Below, piece by piece: positions 32,992 to 41,891 of a DNA stretch of 64,000 bases. The stretch lies in the NCBI RefSeq assembly GCF_016031615.1, contig NZ_JACYXC010000001.1, positions 6,634,001-6,698,000 on the forward strand, read 5' to 3'. Origin of the DNA: Streptomyces pactum. Lineage in GTDB: Bacteria > Actinomycetota > Actinomycetes > Streptomycetales > Streptomycetaceae. A program made the translations under genes and the position numbers. Below the pieces are notes generated by a model. It searched no databases. It was given only the letters and a program-made list of their open reading frames with translations, and had not been told where the DNA came from. Positions within the stretch are counted from its first letter, which is position 1, and the number at the start of each line of letters is the position of its first letter.

Positions 32992-33040
32992 CCGTACGCC
33001 GGTGGACCACCGTACGGATCGGTGGTCCACCGGCGTACGG
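32992..33040. terminator. Bidirectional terminator
   Basis: A perfect 21-bp stem whose left arm begins CCGTACGCCGGTGG, with a 7-base loop (33013-33019), between the converging oxygenase and ldhA genes. Confidence 0.85.
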
Positions 33041-33144
33041 GGCCCGCCGCGCGCACGGGGCCCGTCCCTCCGGGTCCCGGCCGTAGGGGGCGCGCGAGCC
33101 GTCCCCGCGCGGGGCCCGTCGCGGAGGGCCGGGCCGGTACCGGG

Positions 33145-34152
33145 TCAGGCCGGGGCCGGGCCCGCCACCAGGGTGTTCTCGCTCCGGCGGCCGGCCCGGT
33201 AATCCGCCACGTTGCGCACCGTGGCGCTGATGATCTGACCGACCGCGTCCCGGGTGAAGTACGCCTGGTGGGAGGTGACCAGGACGTTGCGGAAGGTCAT
33301 CAGCCGCGCCAGCACGTCGTCGGCCATCACGTCGAGGGAGTGGTCGAAGAAGAAGACTCCGGCCTCCTCCTCGTACACGTCCAGGCCCACCCCGTCCAGC
33401 TTGCCCCGCTTCAACGCGGCCACCAGGGCCGAGGCGTCGATCAGTCCGCCGCGGCCGGTGTTGACCAGGATGGCGTCGTCCTTCATCGCCGCCAGCGCCG
33501 CCGGGCCGACCAGGTGGTGGGTCCCGGGCACCAGGGGCACATGCAGACTGATCAGGTCCGCCTCGGCGAACAGCTGCTCCTTGCCGACGTACTCCATGCC
33601 CAGCGCCAGGCACTCGGGGTTCCGCACCACGTCCCAGCCCAGCAGCCGCATCCCGAAACCGTGGGCGATCCGGGCGAAGGCCGCGCCGATCTTCCCGGTG
33701 CCCAGGACGCCCGCGGTGCGGCCGTGGAAGTCCCGGCCCATCAGCCCGGTCAGCCGGAAGTCGAACTCCCGGGTCCGGCCGACCGCCCGGACCGTACGTC
33801 GGTTGACGGCCAGGGCCAGGGCCCACGCGAACTCCGCGACCGAGTACGGGGAGTAGGACGAGACCCGGGCCACCGTCATGCCCAGTTCGCGGGCGCGGGC
33901 CAGGTCGATGTTGTTGTAGCCGGTGGCCCGCTGGGCGATCATCCGGGTGCCGCCGGCCGCGAGGATCTCCAGCACCCGGGCGTCGAGCACGTCGTTCACA
34001 CTGCTGCTGACCACCTCGTGCCCGCCGGCCGCCGGGGCGGTGTCCGCGTCCAGGGACACCTCCAGGCACCGGATGCCCTGCGCCGCCGCCCCGAACGCCT
34101 CCTCCAGCAGTGCCCGTTCGTCGTCCAGTACCCCGAACGCCACCATGTCCAT
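33145..34152 (-). CDS. ldhA: D-lactate dehydrogenase (fermentative, LdhA-like)
   Basis: A 335-residue D-2-hydroxyacid dehydrogenase. The NAD-binding motif is AGVLGTGKIGAAFARI, the catalytic arginine is in VNTGRGGLID, the glutamate in GLDVYEEEAG and the histidine in LVTSHQAYFT. RATGYNNIDL and FFFDHSLDVMADDVLARL follow the pattern of E. coli LdhA closely, so reduction of pyruvate to D-lactate is expected. The ATG at 34152 follows GAGGTGATCACCGG. A short GntR-type regulator gene lies just upstream on the same strand. Confidence 0.9.
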   Translation of the reverse strand: MDMVAFGVLDDERALLEEAFGAAAQGIRCLEVSLDADTAPAAGGHEVVSSSVNDVLDARVLEILAAGGTRMIAQRATGYNNIDLARARELGMTVARVSSYSPYSVAEFAWALALAVNRRTVRAVGRTREFDFRLTGLMGRDFHGRTAGVLGTGKIGAAFARIAHGFGMRLLGWDVVRNPECLALGMEYVGKEQLFAEADLISLHVPLVPGTHHLVGPAALAAMKDDAILVNTGRGGLIDASALVAALKRGKLDGVGLDVYEEEAGVFFFDHSLDVMADDVLARLMTFRNVLVTSHQAYFTRDAVGQIISATVRNVADYRAGRRSENTLVAGPAPA

Positions 34153-34250
34153 CCGGTGATCACCTCGCGTCGTCGGATCGTCCGTCCCGCATGCACCATG
34201 ACGCCCGCCGGCCCCGTCGGCCGACCGGCTCCCCGAGGGCCGTACCGGAC

Positions 34251-34643
34251 TCAGCCCGAGTGGCCGTACCGGCACCGGCACCGGGTCTCCCGGGCGAGGC
34301 GCTCCAGCGCCGCCATCCGTTCGGTCAGCTCGCCCAGGCGTCCTTCGAGCTCCAGCAGCCGGTCCTGTACCGCCCGCACCGCGCGTGCGGTGGTGCGGGC
34401 CTCCGGAGCCAGATCCGCAGCGGCCACGAAGTATCCCGGCTCCAGCAGCCCCTCCAGCAGCACCCCGTCCTCGACCAGCCGGCGGTACGCGGCCAGCACC
34501 GCCCTGGTGTGCTTGCCGAGCTGTTCGGCCAGGCTCTCGACGTCCGGCAGCCGGTCGCCCGGGGCGTACACCCCGCCCGCGAGGTCCTCGCGCAGCTTCG
34601 CCTCCACATCGGCGGACCGCAGCCTGTTCCGCATCTGCTCCAT
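34251..34643 (-). CDS. Short GntR-type winged-helix regulator with coiled-coil tail
   Basis: A 130-residue protein. The winged helix-turn-helix (KLREDLAGGVYAPGDRLPDV then LAEQLGKHTRAVLAAYRRL) occupies about residues 10-75. Instead of a ligand-binding domain it has a heptad-like helix (AVRAVQDRLLELEGRLGELT) and ends in RCRCRYGHSG. The -10-like TAGGTT eight bases before the ATG suggests a leaderless transcript. It lies 98 bases before ldhA on the same strand and may regulate it. YtrA-like short GntR proteins have similar architecture. Confidence 0.75.
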   Translation of the reverse strand: MEQMRNRLRSADVEAKLREDLAGGVYAPGDRLPDVESLAEQLGKHTRAVLAAYRRLVEDGVLLEGLLEPGYFVAAADLAPEARTTARAVRAVQDRLLELEGRLGELTERMAALERLARETRCRCRYGHSG

Positions 34644-35081
34644 GGCGGCGAACCTACCCACGGACGGCGGCGGCAGCCCCCGGCCGGCCGGAAACCCCGC
34701 CCCGCGCCGCTCCTCCGCTCCCGCGCCGCCCGCTGTGCGGGCGCACGTCTCCCGCCCCGCTGCACGCGCACGCCCCCGTACCGTCCCGCGGGCTCGTACG
34801 CGCCCCCGCCCCGCACCCGCGCCCCTGCTCCGCAACCGAGCGCCCATCCGGCGCCCGCGCGCCGTCCCACGCCCGCGTGACAGGCTGCGAAACCGTCGGC
34901 ACGGGCAGCGACCGGGCGTCCGCGGGTGCCCGGGAGGGCTGGTGGAGCCGGACCTGAGCCGCACGCACCGTGACATCCGCCGGATGCCGGGTGACCGGCC
35001 TCACGTGCCTGATATCCACGCCCCGTGATCGTGAGAAGCTGACGCGGTTGGAGGCGGGCAGGGCATGGAAGGACGGGTGGC

Positions 35082-36806
35082 ATGACGGGAGACGGGGCGA
35101 GAGACGGGGCCGTGCCCGGTGCGCTCCCCTCGACCGAGGTGCCGGCGCTGCTGGGGACGGCGGCGTGCGTGGTGGACGACCGCGGGGTGATCGTCGCGGT
35201 GAACTCCCTGGCGGAGCGGCTGCTGGGCGCGGCCGCGTCGGACCTCGTCGGCGGGGACGCCCACGACCTGCTCCACCGCGACCGGCACGGACAGCCGCTG
35301 GCCAGGTCCCGGTGCCGGATGGAGGAGGCGGTCCTGGCCCGCCGGGCATGCGACGGCCGGGGCTGGTTCCGCCGCGGGGACGGCACCCTGACCGAGCTCT
35401 ACTGGCTGGTCACCCCGTGTGCCGGGGAGGGTGGCCGCACGGCCACCATGGTGATCTTCTACGGGGCGAACGCCGAGGCGCCGGGCGGGCAGAAGCCGGA
35501 CCTGGACCGGACGACGCTGTCGGAACTGGACCGCCTGGCGCTGCTCGCCGAGACCACCACCCAGCTCACCTCGACCTTCGACAGCGAGGAGGCACTGCGC
35601 CGGCTGGTGCGGCTGGCCATACCCCGGCTCGCCGACTGGGTGGTGGTCGATCTGATCACCGAGGTCGACGAGGTGGAACGGACCATCGTGGCGCACCACC
35701 GGGACGGGGTGCCGTTCCTCCGGGAGGACCTGCAGGGCCCGATGCCGCCGGTACCCGCGGAGTCGCCGATGCCGCTGTCCCGGGCGCTGCGCGGCGCGGC
35801 GTCCACCCTGGTGACCCCCGCGACGTACCAGGGGCCGCCGGACTCCGGCGTCGCCATCGAACAGCGGCGGCTGTTCGCCGCGACCGGCATGCACTCGGCG
35901 GCGATCGCGCCGATACGCGGGGTGCGCGAGGTGCTCGGGGCGCTGACCCTGGGCCGCTCCGACCGTCCGGACCCGATGTCCGCCACCGACCTGTCGCTGC
36001 TGGAGGACATCACCCGCCGCGCCGGGGTGGCCCTGGAGAACGCCCGGCTGTACCAGCGTCAGCGCAAGGTGGCCGAGACGATGCAGCGGCATCTGCTCCC
36101 GCAGCTGCCCTCGGTGCCCGGACTCCAGATGGCCGCCCGCTACCTCGCCGCGCCGGACGCCTCCCAGGTCGGCGGCGACTGGTACGACGCGTTCACCCTG
36201 TCCGACGGCAGCACGGCGCTGGCGATCGGCGACGTGGTCGGCCACGACCTGGACGCCGCGGCGGGCATGGCCCAGGTCCGCAGCATGCTCCGGGCCTACG
36301 CGTGGACGCACCGCGAGCCTCCCGGCACCACCGTGAACCGGCTGGACGAGTCGGTGGTCCCGGTCGCCGGGGTGTCCATGGTGACCCTGGTGTTCGGCAT
36401 CCTGCGGCGGACCGAGGAGGGCGGCTGGCACCTGTCCTGGACCAACGCCGGCCATCCGCCGCCGCTGCTGGTCACGCACGACGGGCGGACCCGCTTCCTC
36501 ACCGAGGGCCACGGGATGCTGCTGAGCACCGGCCTGTCGCCCAGCCGTACCGAGGCCGGTGTGGTCCTGCCGCCGCGGGCGACGCTGGTGCTGTACACCG
36601 ACGGCCTCGTCGAGGCCCGGGGCCGGGCGATCAACGACGGGATGGACCGGCTGCGCAGACACGCCGCCTCGCTGGCACACCGCCCCCTGGCCGCCTTCAC
36701 CGACCTGCTGCTCCAGCGCGCCCGGCCCACCCGGAGCGAGAACGACGACGACGTCGCCGTCCTCACCCTGCGCACCCCGGAGCACGGCGGGAGCGCGACG
36801 GACTGA
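35082..36806 (+). CDS. PAS-GAF-PP2C (SpoIIE-type) serine phosphatase
   Basis: A 574-residue signalling phosphatase. A PAS domain (about 20-125, AACVVDDRGVIVAVNSLAER) is followed by a GAF domain (about 165-325) ending in DITRRAGVALENARLYQRQ, then the SpoIIE/PP2C domain (about 335-565). Metal-binding and core motifs are AETMQRHLLPQLP, DASQVGGDWYDAF, AIGDVVGHDLDAAAGMAQ, TNAGHPPPLLV, VLYTDGLVEARG and NDDDVAVLTLR. It should dephosphorylate an anti-anti-sigma factor in partner-switching networks. GGAAGGACGGGTGGC precedes the ATG. Its target is not identified, though an RsbW-like gene sits 34 kb away in this window. Confidence 0.9.
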   Translation: MTGDGARDGAVPGALPSTEVPALLGTAACVVDDRGVIVAVNSLAERLLGAAASDLVGGDAHDLLHRDRHGQPLARSRCRMEEAVLARRACDGRGWFRRGDGTLTELYWLVTPCAGEGGRTATMVIFYGANAEAPGGQKPDLDRTTLSELDRLALLAETTTQLTSTFDSEEALRRLVRLAIPRLADWVVVDLITEVDEVERTIVAHHRDGVPFLREDLQGPMPPVPAESPMPLSRALRGAASTLVTPATYQGPPDSGVAIEQRRLFAATGMHSAAIAPIRGVREVLGALTLGRSDRPDPMSATDLSLLEDITRRAGVALENARLYQRQRKVAETMQRHLLPQLPSVPGLQMAARYLAAPDASQVGGDWYDAFTLSDGSTALAIGDVVGHDLDAAAGMAQVRSMLRAYAWTHREPPGTTVNRLDESVVPVAGVSMVTLVFGILRRTEEGGWHLSWTNAGHPPPLLVTHDGRTRFLTEGHGMLLSTGLSPSRTEAGVVLPPRATLVLYTDGLVEARGRAINDGMDRLRRHAASLAHRPLAAFTDLLLQRARPTRSENDDDVAVLTLRTPEHGGSATD

Positions 36807-36840
36807 CGGACTGGCGCGGAACCCCGGCGGCCGCCGGGCC

Positions 36841-36893
36841 GGAACCCGTGTACGCCCGGCCCGGTGAGCCCCGGGCCGGGCGTACACGGTTCC
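36841..36893. terminator. Bidirectional terminator
   Basis: A perfect 18-bp stem starting CGTGTACGCCCGGCCCGG (36847-36864, paired with 36871-36888) extended by GGAAC/GTTCC beyond one bulged base, between converging genes. Confidence 0.85.
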
Positions 36894-36969
36894 GTCCGGT
36901 GCCCGGGTGTCCGGGGCCGCCGGACGTCACCGCCCGGGGCCGCCGGACCGCGGCCGGACCGCGGCGGGA

Positions 36970-37584
36970 TCAGGCGCTCCGGTGCCGGCCGCGGAAACGG
37001 CCCGGCTGCCGGGGCACCCCGGCCCGCCGGAGCGCGGCCGCCCGGTCGGCGGGCTGCGCCGCGACCAGCCTCTCGAACAGGGCCCGGGCGGCGAGCAGGG
37101 CGTCGCGCATCTCCTCCGGCCGCCCCTGTTCGACGTCCGTGTGCCCGGCCACCCGCCGCAGCTCCCGGTACCCGCCCACCTGCTGGGCGTGGTGCAGGGA
37201 GAGCGCGTCGAGCTGCTGCTCGGGCCGCTGCGGGTAGCCCCGCTCGACGGCGAGCCGCGACAGCAGGTCGGCGGCCTCGGCGACGGCCGCGGCGGGCGCG
37301 GCCCCGAAACGCTGCTGCACCTCGGCCCACCGGGCGGCGTACCGCTGCCGCTCGTCGAGCGGCAGCGCGCGCATCCGGATGTCGGCGTACCGGCGCACCC
37401 GCTCACTCAGGTCCCGCAGTGCCGCCCGGGTGTCCCCGTCGTGGTCACGGACCGCCCGGTCGTACTCGGGGCCGAATCGTCTGCGTAAGCCGCTCGCCGT
37501 GCTCTGCAGCACGGGCGGGGCGAGGATGAGGGCCACGATGACGGCTGCCGCCACCGCCAGGATGCCGATCACCACTGCGAGCAT
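36970..37584 (-). CDS. Membrane-anchored protein of unknown function
   Basis: A 204-residue protein with one N-terminal membrane segment (MLAVVIGILAVAAAVIVALIL) and a charged helical remainder: FGPEYDRAVRDHDGDTRAAL, RQRYAARWAEVQQRFGAAP, ERGYPQRPEQQLDALSLHH. No lipobox. GGAAGGTGTGACC precedes the ATG. The helical part is a conserved type in streptomycetes but has no assigned role that can be stated here. It ends against the terminator at 36841 and seems monocistronic. Confidence 0.78.
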   Translation of the reverse strand: MLAVVIGILAVAAAVIVALILAPPVLQSTASGLRRRFGPEYDRAVRDHDGDTRAALRDLSERVRRYADIRMRALPLDERQRYAARWAEVQQRFGAAPAAAVAEAADLLSRLAVERGYPQRPEQQLDALSLHHAQQVGGYRELRRVAGHTDVEQGRPEEMRDALLAARALFERLVAAQPADRAAALRRAGVPRQPGRFRGRHRSA

Positions 37585-38134
37585 GGTCACACCTTCCGAA
37601 CAGTGAGTATTCACACGCGGTGTAACCGAACGTTGCCCGAGCCGCACGGGGTAAACGCGGCAACATCCCGCCACTTCCCGGCCGCCGCCCGGGGACCGTC
37701 GAACCAGGGACGGCGGTGCGAACCGCCGGCGCCTTCGCGGGGGCCTCCGCCGGGGTCGCGGCACCCCGGCGGGGAGCATGCAACGGGACCCTCGTGGGGC
37801 CGGCCGGGAGCCCTGCGGCGGCGTCGCCGCGGCAGAGAGGCGGCGAAGAGGGGGACCAGCCGTACATCCCGGCCACCACGGCCGGGCCCGGCCGCGGTGG
37901 CCGACCAGGAGGGGATGAGGACCAGGAGGAGGAGCAGGTCAGCCAGGAGGGGGGGACAGGCCGGGTGTGGGGGGCCGTCACGGTCGCTGTGGGCGGCGTG
38001 ACCGTCGCCCCACCGTGTGCCGGCCCCTGCGCGAGATGCCCCGGGCGGGACCGTCATCCGGGCCGGCGCCGGTGGGACACGCGCGGTACGGGGGCGTACG
38101 CCACCGGACGGGGCCGCCGGTACGGGCGGTGAGG

Positions 38135-38174
38135 CCGTGCGGCCGACGGCGGTCGGTCGCCGTCGGCCGCACGG
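38135..38174. terminator. Isolated strong hairpin
   Basis: A perfect 17-bp stem beginning CCGTGCGGCCGACGGCG with a GTCGGT loop. The nearest protein gene on either side is over 360 bases away, so what it terminates is unclear. Confidence 0.65.
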
Positions 38175-38462
38175 GTCAGGATGGCCCGGGACGGGCCCGC
38201 TCGCACGCGGGCCCCGCCACGCGGGCGGGCAGGACAGGAGCCGGGACACCGCAGGGCTACACGGCCCGGCGGAAACCGTTCGCCACCCGGTGGCCCGGAG
38301 ACCCGGCGCGGGAACGGTTCGTGATCCGGGACGCGGCACGGCACGGTGCGTCGGCGTCCGGCAGGTCGCGCGGTAGGTACCGGACCGACGGGCCGCGCCG
38401 GGCTCCGGCGCACCACGCCGTAGGGGAGGGGCGGGCCGGTGCCTGCGGCCGGTGACCCGCGC

Positions 38463-38493
38463 CCGTGCGGCCGTGGGTCGACGGGCCGCACGG
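38463..38493 (-). terminator. Probable terminator after the DUF5997 gene
   Basis: A 10-bp inverted repeat CCGTGCGGCC ... GGCCGCACGG with an 11-base loop, 46 bases after the stop codon of the DUF5997 gene on the minus strand. Confidence 0.55.
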
Positions 38494-38538
38494 CCGTGGG
38501 GTCGTTCGGTCGTGGGGTCGCCCGGACCGGGCGGGCGG

Positions 38539-38928
38539 TCAGGCCGCCTGTTCCCGCTTCTCCTTCGTCTCCTTCAGCCGCAGCGCTTCCTTGCGGACCT
38601 CCGCCTGGACCGCGCGCTCGCGCACCAGCCACTCGGGAAGCTCGGCCTTCAGGGCCTCGATCTGCTCGGTGGTGAGCGGCTCGGTGACCCCGCCCCGCGC
38701 CAGACCGGAGATGGACACGCCCAGCTTGGCCGCGACCACCGGCCGGGGGTGCGGGCCGTTGCGCCGCAGCTCCCGCAGCCACTGCGGCGGATCGGCCTGC
38801 AGCGCGTTGAGCTCGGCCCGTGAGACGACGCCCTCCCGGAACTCCGCGGGGGTGGCTTCGAGGTACACACCCAGCTTCTTCGCCGCGGTCGCGGGCTTCA
38901 TGGTCTGGGTGCTCGTGTGCGTCGTCAT
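38539..38928 (-). CDS. DUF5997 family protein
   Basis: A 129-residue soluble protein. The first part (MKPATAAKKLGVYLEATPAE, FREGVVSRAELNALQADPPQ) and the central PVVAAKLGVSISGLARGGV are characteristic of actinobacterial DUF5997; the C terminus is a charged helix rich in Glu/Arg/Lys. The ATG is seven to eight bases downstream of TACCCT (38936-38941 on the minus strand), so it is probably leaderless. It is back to back with the LysR-like gene at 38986, a pairing often kept in Streptomyces. Function unknown; the central segment looks like a small helix-turn-helix. Confidence 0.82.
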   Translation of the reverse strand: MTTHTSTQTMKPATAAKKLGVYLEATPAEFREGVVSRAELNALQADPPQWLRELRRNGPHPRPVVAAKLGVSISGLARGGVTEPLTTEQIEALKAELPEWLVRERAVQAEVRKEALRLKETKEKREQAA

Positions 38929-38935
38929 GCCGTCC

Positions 38936-38985
38936 AGGGTAGCGAGCCGTCCGGCACCGCACGCCACGCCCGGTAGCCTGGCCAC
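38936..38985. promoter_or_regulatory. Overlapping divergent leaderless promoters
   Basis: Only 57 bases separate the two start codons. TAGCCT (38974-38979) lies six bases before the GTG at 38986, and TACCCT (minus strand, 38941-38936) seven bases before the ATG at 38928. Neither gene has a Shine-Dalgarno sequence. Confidence 0.6.
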
Positions 38986-39750
38986 GTGACAGGCTCGGAG
39001 ACCACCCCTTCGTTCCGGCTCGCGTACGTCCCCGGCGTGACCCCCGCAAAGTGGGTGCGGATCTGGAACGAGCGACTGCCGGACATCCCGCTGACCCTGG
39101 TCCAGGTGTCCGCCGCCGAGGCGTTCGGCGCCCTGCGGAACGGGGAGGCCGACGCCGGGCTCGCGCGGCTGCCGGCCGACCGGCCGGACGACCTCAGCGC
39201 GATCCCCCTCTACACCGAGACGACGGTGGTCGTGGTCCCCAAGGACCATCTGGTGGCGGCGGTCGAGGAGGTGTCCGCCGAGGACCTGGCCGACGACATC
39301 GTGCTGCACCCGATGGACGAGACCCTCGACTGGCAACGACGCCCCGGGACGCCCGCCAAGGAGCGCCCCGCCACCACCGCGGACGCGGTGGAGCTGGTGG
39401 CGGCCGGGGTGGGCCTGCTGGTGGTCCCACAGTCGCTCGCCCGCCTGCACCACCGACGGGACCTCACCTACCGGCCGGTGACCGACGCCCCGCAGTCCCG
39501 GGTGGGGCTGTGCTGGCCGCAGGAGGCCACCACCGACATGGTGGAGGACTTCATCGGGATCGTCCGCGGGCGGACCGTCAACAGCACCCGGGGCCGCCGC
39601 CCGGCACCGGAGCAGCCGAAGGAGCAGCGGCCGCGGGCGGCGGAGGGCACGCCGCGGCGGACACCGGCGCGCGGCCGGGCCGCCGCGCCGGGGAAGAACC
39701 CGCGCAAGCCCGCCGGCGGGCGGCAGGGCAGGTCCCGGCGCCGCTCCTGA
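38986..39750 (+). CDS. LysR-type substrate-binding domain protein without DNA-binding domain
   Basis: A 254-residue protein corresponding to the effector-binding domain of LysR regulators (FRLAYVPGVTPAKWVRIWNE, EADAGLARLPAD, VAAGVGLLVVPQSLARLHHR) but starting directly with it; there is no N-terminal helix-turn-helix. The last 55 residues are a Lys/Arg/Pro-rich tail (GKNPRKPAGGRQGRSRRRS) that could bind nucleic acid. It is divergent from the DUF5997 gene through a tiny shared promoter region. The DUF5997 protein may supply the missing DNA-binding part; this is inference. Confidence 0.82.
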   Translation: MTGSETTPSFRLAYVPGVTPAKWVRIWNERLPDIPLTLVQVSAAEAFGALRNGEADAGLARLPADRPDDLSAIPLYTETTVVVVPKDHLVAAVEEVSAEDLADDIVLHPMDETLDWQRRPGTPAKERPATTADAVELVAAGVGLLVVPQSLARLHHRRDLTYRPVTDAPQSRVGLCWPQEATTDMVEDFIGIVRGRTVNSTRGRRPAPEQPKEQRPRAAEGTPRRTPARGRAAAPGKNPRKPAGGRQGRSRRRS

Positions 39751-40130
39751 CACCGGGGCGTGCCCGGGGGGCCCGCCCGTCGTGCCGGGCAGGTGCGCCC
39801 GTCAGGTCCGGTGAGAGGCCCCGGCGCCCGGGTGCCGTCGCCTGTGACCCCCGTACGCCCCCCTGCTCCCGGTGCCCGGGGTGCGCCCTGTTCCCGCACG
39901 CGCGGGTACGCCGACCCACCATGACGCGGGCCGATGCGCCCGGCGCGTTGCGTTCCCGCACGCGCGGATGAGCCACCCGCCCCCCGGCGGACGCTTCCCT
40001 CGCCCGGTCCGGTCCCGTCCGGTCAGGCCGGGACCGGGCCCGATCACCAACCACCACCGGCGGCGCCGGCCGGCCGGGTGACGGAGCCGCCGCCGGGGCG
40101 GCGGGGCCTCGGCCGGGGCGGCCCCGCAGG
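39751..40130. other. Intergenic region between converging genes
   Basis: About 380 bases with a direct repeat of GTTCCCGCACGCGCGG (about 39891 and 39953); each copy can fold into a short CCCGC/GCGGG-type hairpin. No gene seen. Confidence 0.45.
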
Positions 40131-40730
40131 TCATGTCCCCGCGGGCGGGACGGTCAGCGCTGCCAGGTAGTCGTCCAGGAGCGCCACCTGGCGGTCGGGC
40201 GGGAACGCCCCGGGGTCGAACAGCGCCTGCACCACCAGGCCGAGGACGAACGCCTGCGCGCCGGCCGCGATGCGCGCCGGGTCACCGCCGGTCAGCTCGC
40301 CCCGGTCCTGGGCGGCGGCGACCAGGTCGCGCAGCTTCTCGCGGCTGCGCGCGTACTTCCCCGCGTAGTCCTCGGTCCACGCCGGGTCGGCGAGCGCGGT
40401 GTCCCAGGAGGACACCCAGATCCGGTTGCCGGCGGTGGCCTCGGCGGTCAGCGGCAGGATGTCCAGCAGCGCGGCGCGCACGGCGGACAGGCCCGGGCCG
40501 CCGGTCCGGCGCGGACGGTCGGCACTGCGCTGTTCCAGCAGGTCCAGGGCGTGCGCGACCAGGTCCCGCTTGGCCGGGAAGTAGTGCGTGAGCAGGCCGG
40601 TGCTCGCGCCGAGTTCGGCGGCCACCGCCCGGAGCGTCAGACCGCCGAAGCCGTGCGCGGCCAGCACCCGCCAGACCGCCTCGGAGACCTCCCGGCGGCG
40701 GGCCTCGTGGTCCCCCTTGGTACGTGGCAT
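40131..40730 (-). CDS. TetR-family regulator
   Basis: A 199-residue TetR regulator with the helix-turn-helix GFGGLTLRAVAAELGASTGL then LTHYFPAKRDLVAHAL in the first 55 residues. The C-terminal part (YARSREKLRDLVAAAQDRGE, VLGLVVQALFDPGAFPPD) matches the TetR_C domain often found with BetI-like regulators. TACGGT six bases before the ATG suggests a leaderless message. It is divergent from a GNAT acetyltransferase gene, with only 48 bases between the starts, so it probably controls that gene. Confidence 0.85.
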   Translation of the reverse strand: MPRTKGDHEARRREVSEAVWRVLAAHGFGGLTLRAVAAELGASTGLLTHYFPAKRDLVAHALDLLEQRSADRPRRTGGPGLSAVRAALLDILPLTAEATAGNRIWVSSWDTALADPAWTEDYAGKYARSREKLRDLVAAAQDRGELTGGDPARIAAGAQAFVLGLVVQALFDPGAFPPDRQVALLDDYLAALTVPPAGT

Positions 40731-40778
40731 GCTGCTACCGTACATATCCATAACGCTTGTTGTGTGAATGGGGTCCCC

Positions 40779-41339
40779 ATGTTCTCCGTCCCGCTCGGCG
40801 ATGACGCCGAACTCCGCCCGCTGGAGGTCTGGCACGCCGAGGAATTCGCCGCGCACCTGGACCGGGCGCGGGAGCACATCCGGCCCTGGGTCGGGGCCTC
40901 GTTCGTCACCGACGACCTCGACGGGGCGCGCGCCACGCTGCGCCGTTACGCCGAGCGCCGGGCCGAGGACAGCGCCGGCCTGCACGGCATCTGGCTCGAC
41001 GGCACGCTCGTCGGCGGGGTGATGTTCGTGGAGTTCCACGCCGCCCTGGGCGTCTGCGAGCTGGGGTGCTGGCTGGAGCCGGCCGCCGAGGGCCACGGTC
41101 TGGTGACCCGGGGCTGCCACACCCTGCTGGACTGGGCCTTCACCGTCCGCGGGATGCACCGCGCCGAATGGCGCTGCCGGTCCGACAACGAGCGGAGCGC
41201 GGCGGTCGCCCGGCGGCTCGGCATGACCCGGGAGGGCGTGCAGCGGCAGTCCTGGCCCTCCGGCGGGGTCCGCCACGACAAGGAGCTGTGGGCGGTGCTC
41301 GCGCCGGAATGGCGGGCCGCACGGGCCTCGGCGGGGTGA
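40779..41339 (+). CDS. GNAT acetyltransferase, RimJ/RimL type
   Basis: A 186-residue N-acetyltransferase. The acetyl-CoA binding region is CWLEPAAEGHGLVTRGCHTL, and MHRAEWRCRSDNERSAAVAR followed by RLGMTREGVQRQ is the C-terminal signature of the RimJ/RimL group, which acetylates protein N termini or small amines. The N terminus LGDDAELRPLEVWHAEEFAA fits. It is divergent from the TetR gene at 40730 and the two share an AT-richer intergenic region of 48 bases. Confidence 0.87.
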   Translation: MFSVPLGDDAELRPLEVWHAEEFAAHLDRAREHIRPWVGASFVTDDLDGARATLRRYAERRAEDSAGLHGIWLDGTLVGGVMFVEFHAALGVCELGCWLEPAAEGHGLVTRGCHTLLDWAFTVRGMHRAEWRCRSDNERSAAVARRLGMTREGVQRQSWPSGGVRHDKELWAVLAPEWRAARASAG

Positions 41340-41672
41340 CCGCCGGCCGGCGGGCCCGGCGCACCGGCCGCGGTCGTCCTCGCCCGTGGCCCCGGCCGGC
41401 GCCGCGGGGGCGGGTACAGCGGGCCGCGACGGTTTATCCACCGCCCGGCCCCAAGCTCGGTACGGAGCGGGGGACCGCCCGGCCCCGGCCGGACGGCTCC
41501 CCGGTCACCGGTCGCCGCCGGCGTCAGGACCCGGTGGCCACCGGGTTGCGGGCCGGACGCCGCCGGAGCGCGGTGCCCGGCCGGGCGCCCCACCCCGGGC
41601 GGGCCGGGCCCCTGCCGGGTCCGGTCCGCCCCGGCATCCGCACCGACCGACACCCGAGGAGACCCGAGCCCC
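41340..41672. other. Upstream region of the MbtH-like gene
   Basis: About 330 bases; no gene or clear regulatory element seen apart from the ribosome binding site at its right end. Confidence 0.4.
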
Positions 41673-41891
41673 ATGACCAACCCCTTCGAGGACGAGAACG
41701 GCACCTACGTCGTCCTGGTCAACGACGAAGGACAGCACTCCCTGTGGCCCTCGTTCATCGACGTGCCCGCCGGCTGGACCGTCGCCCACCCGGAGGACAC
41801 CCGCGCCGCCTGCCTGGCCTTCGTCGAGGAGAACTGGACGGATCTGCGGCCCAAGAGCCTCATCGCCGCCATGGGCGAGGCGGACGACTGA
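41673..41891 (+). CDS. Orphan MbtH-like protein
   Basis: A complete 72-residue MbtH-family protein: MTNPFEDENGTYVVLVNDEG, HSLWPSFIDVPAGWTV and ENWTDLRPKSL carry the conserved tryptophans and the NxExQxSLWP-type core. These proteins bind and activate adenylation domains of non-ribosomal peptide synthetases. GAGGAGACCCGAGCCCC gives the ribosome binding site. No peptide synthetase gene is present within the window, so this copy is an orphan and may serve synthetases in trans. Confidence 0.93.
   Translation: MTNPFEDENGTYVVLVNDEGQHSLWPSFIDVPAGWTVAHPEDTRAACLAFVEENWTDLRPKSLIAAMGEADD

Larger units (their letters stand above)
37585..38538. other. 950-base stretch without a recognised gene
   Basis: No coding pattern supported on either strand. 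It contains a strong, isolated terminator-like hairpin at 38135-38174 and a weaker one at 38463-38493. Confidence 0.5.

Noticed and set aside
37716..38132. Possible 138-residue gene ahead of the isolated terminator
   Set aside because: No ribosome binding site and a Gly/Arg/Glu-rich sequence without domain features; a non-coding transcript is no less likely.
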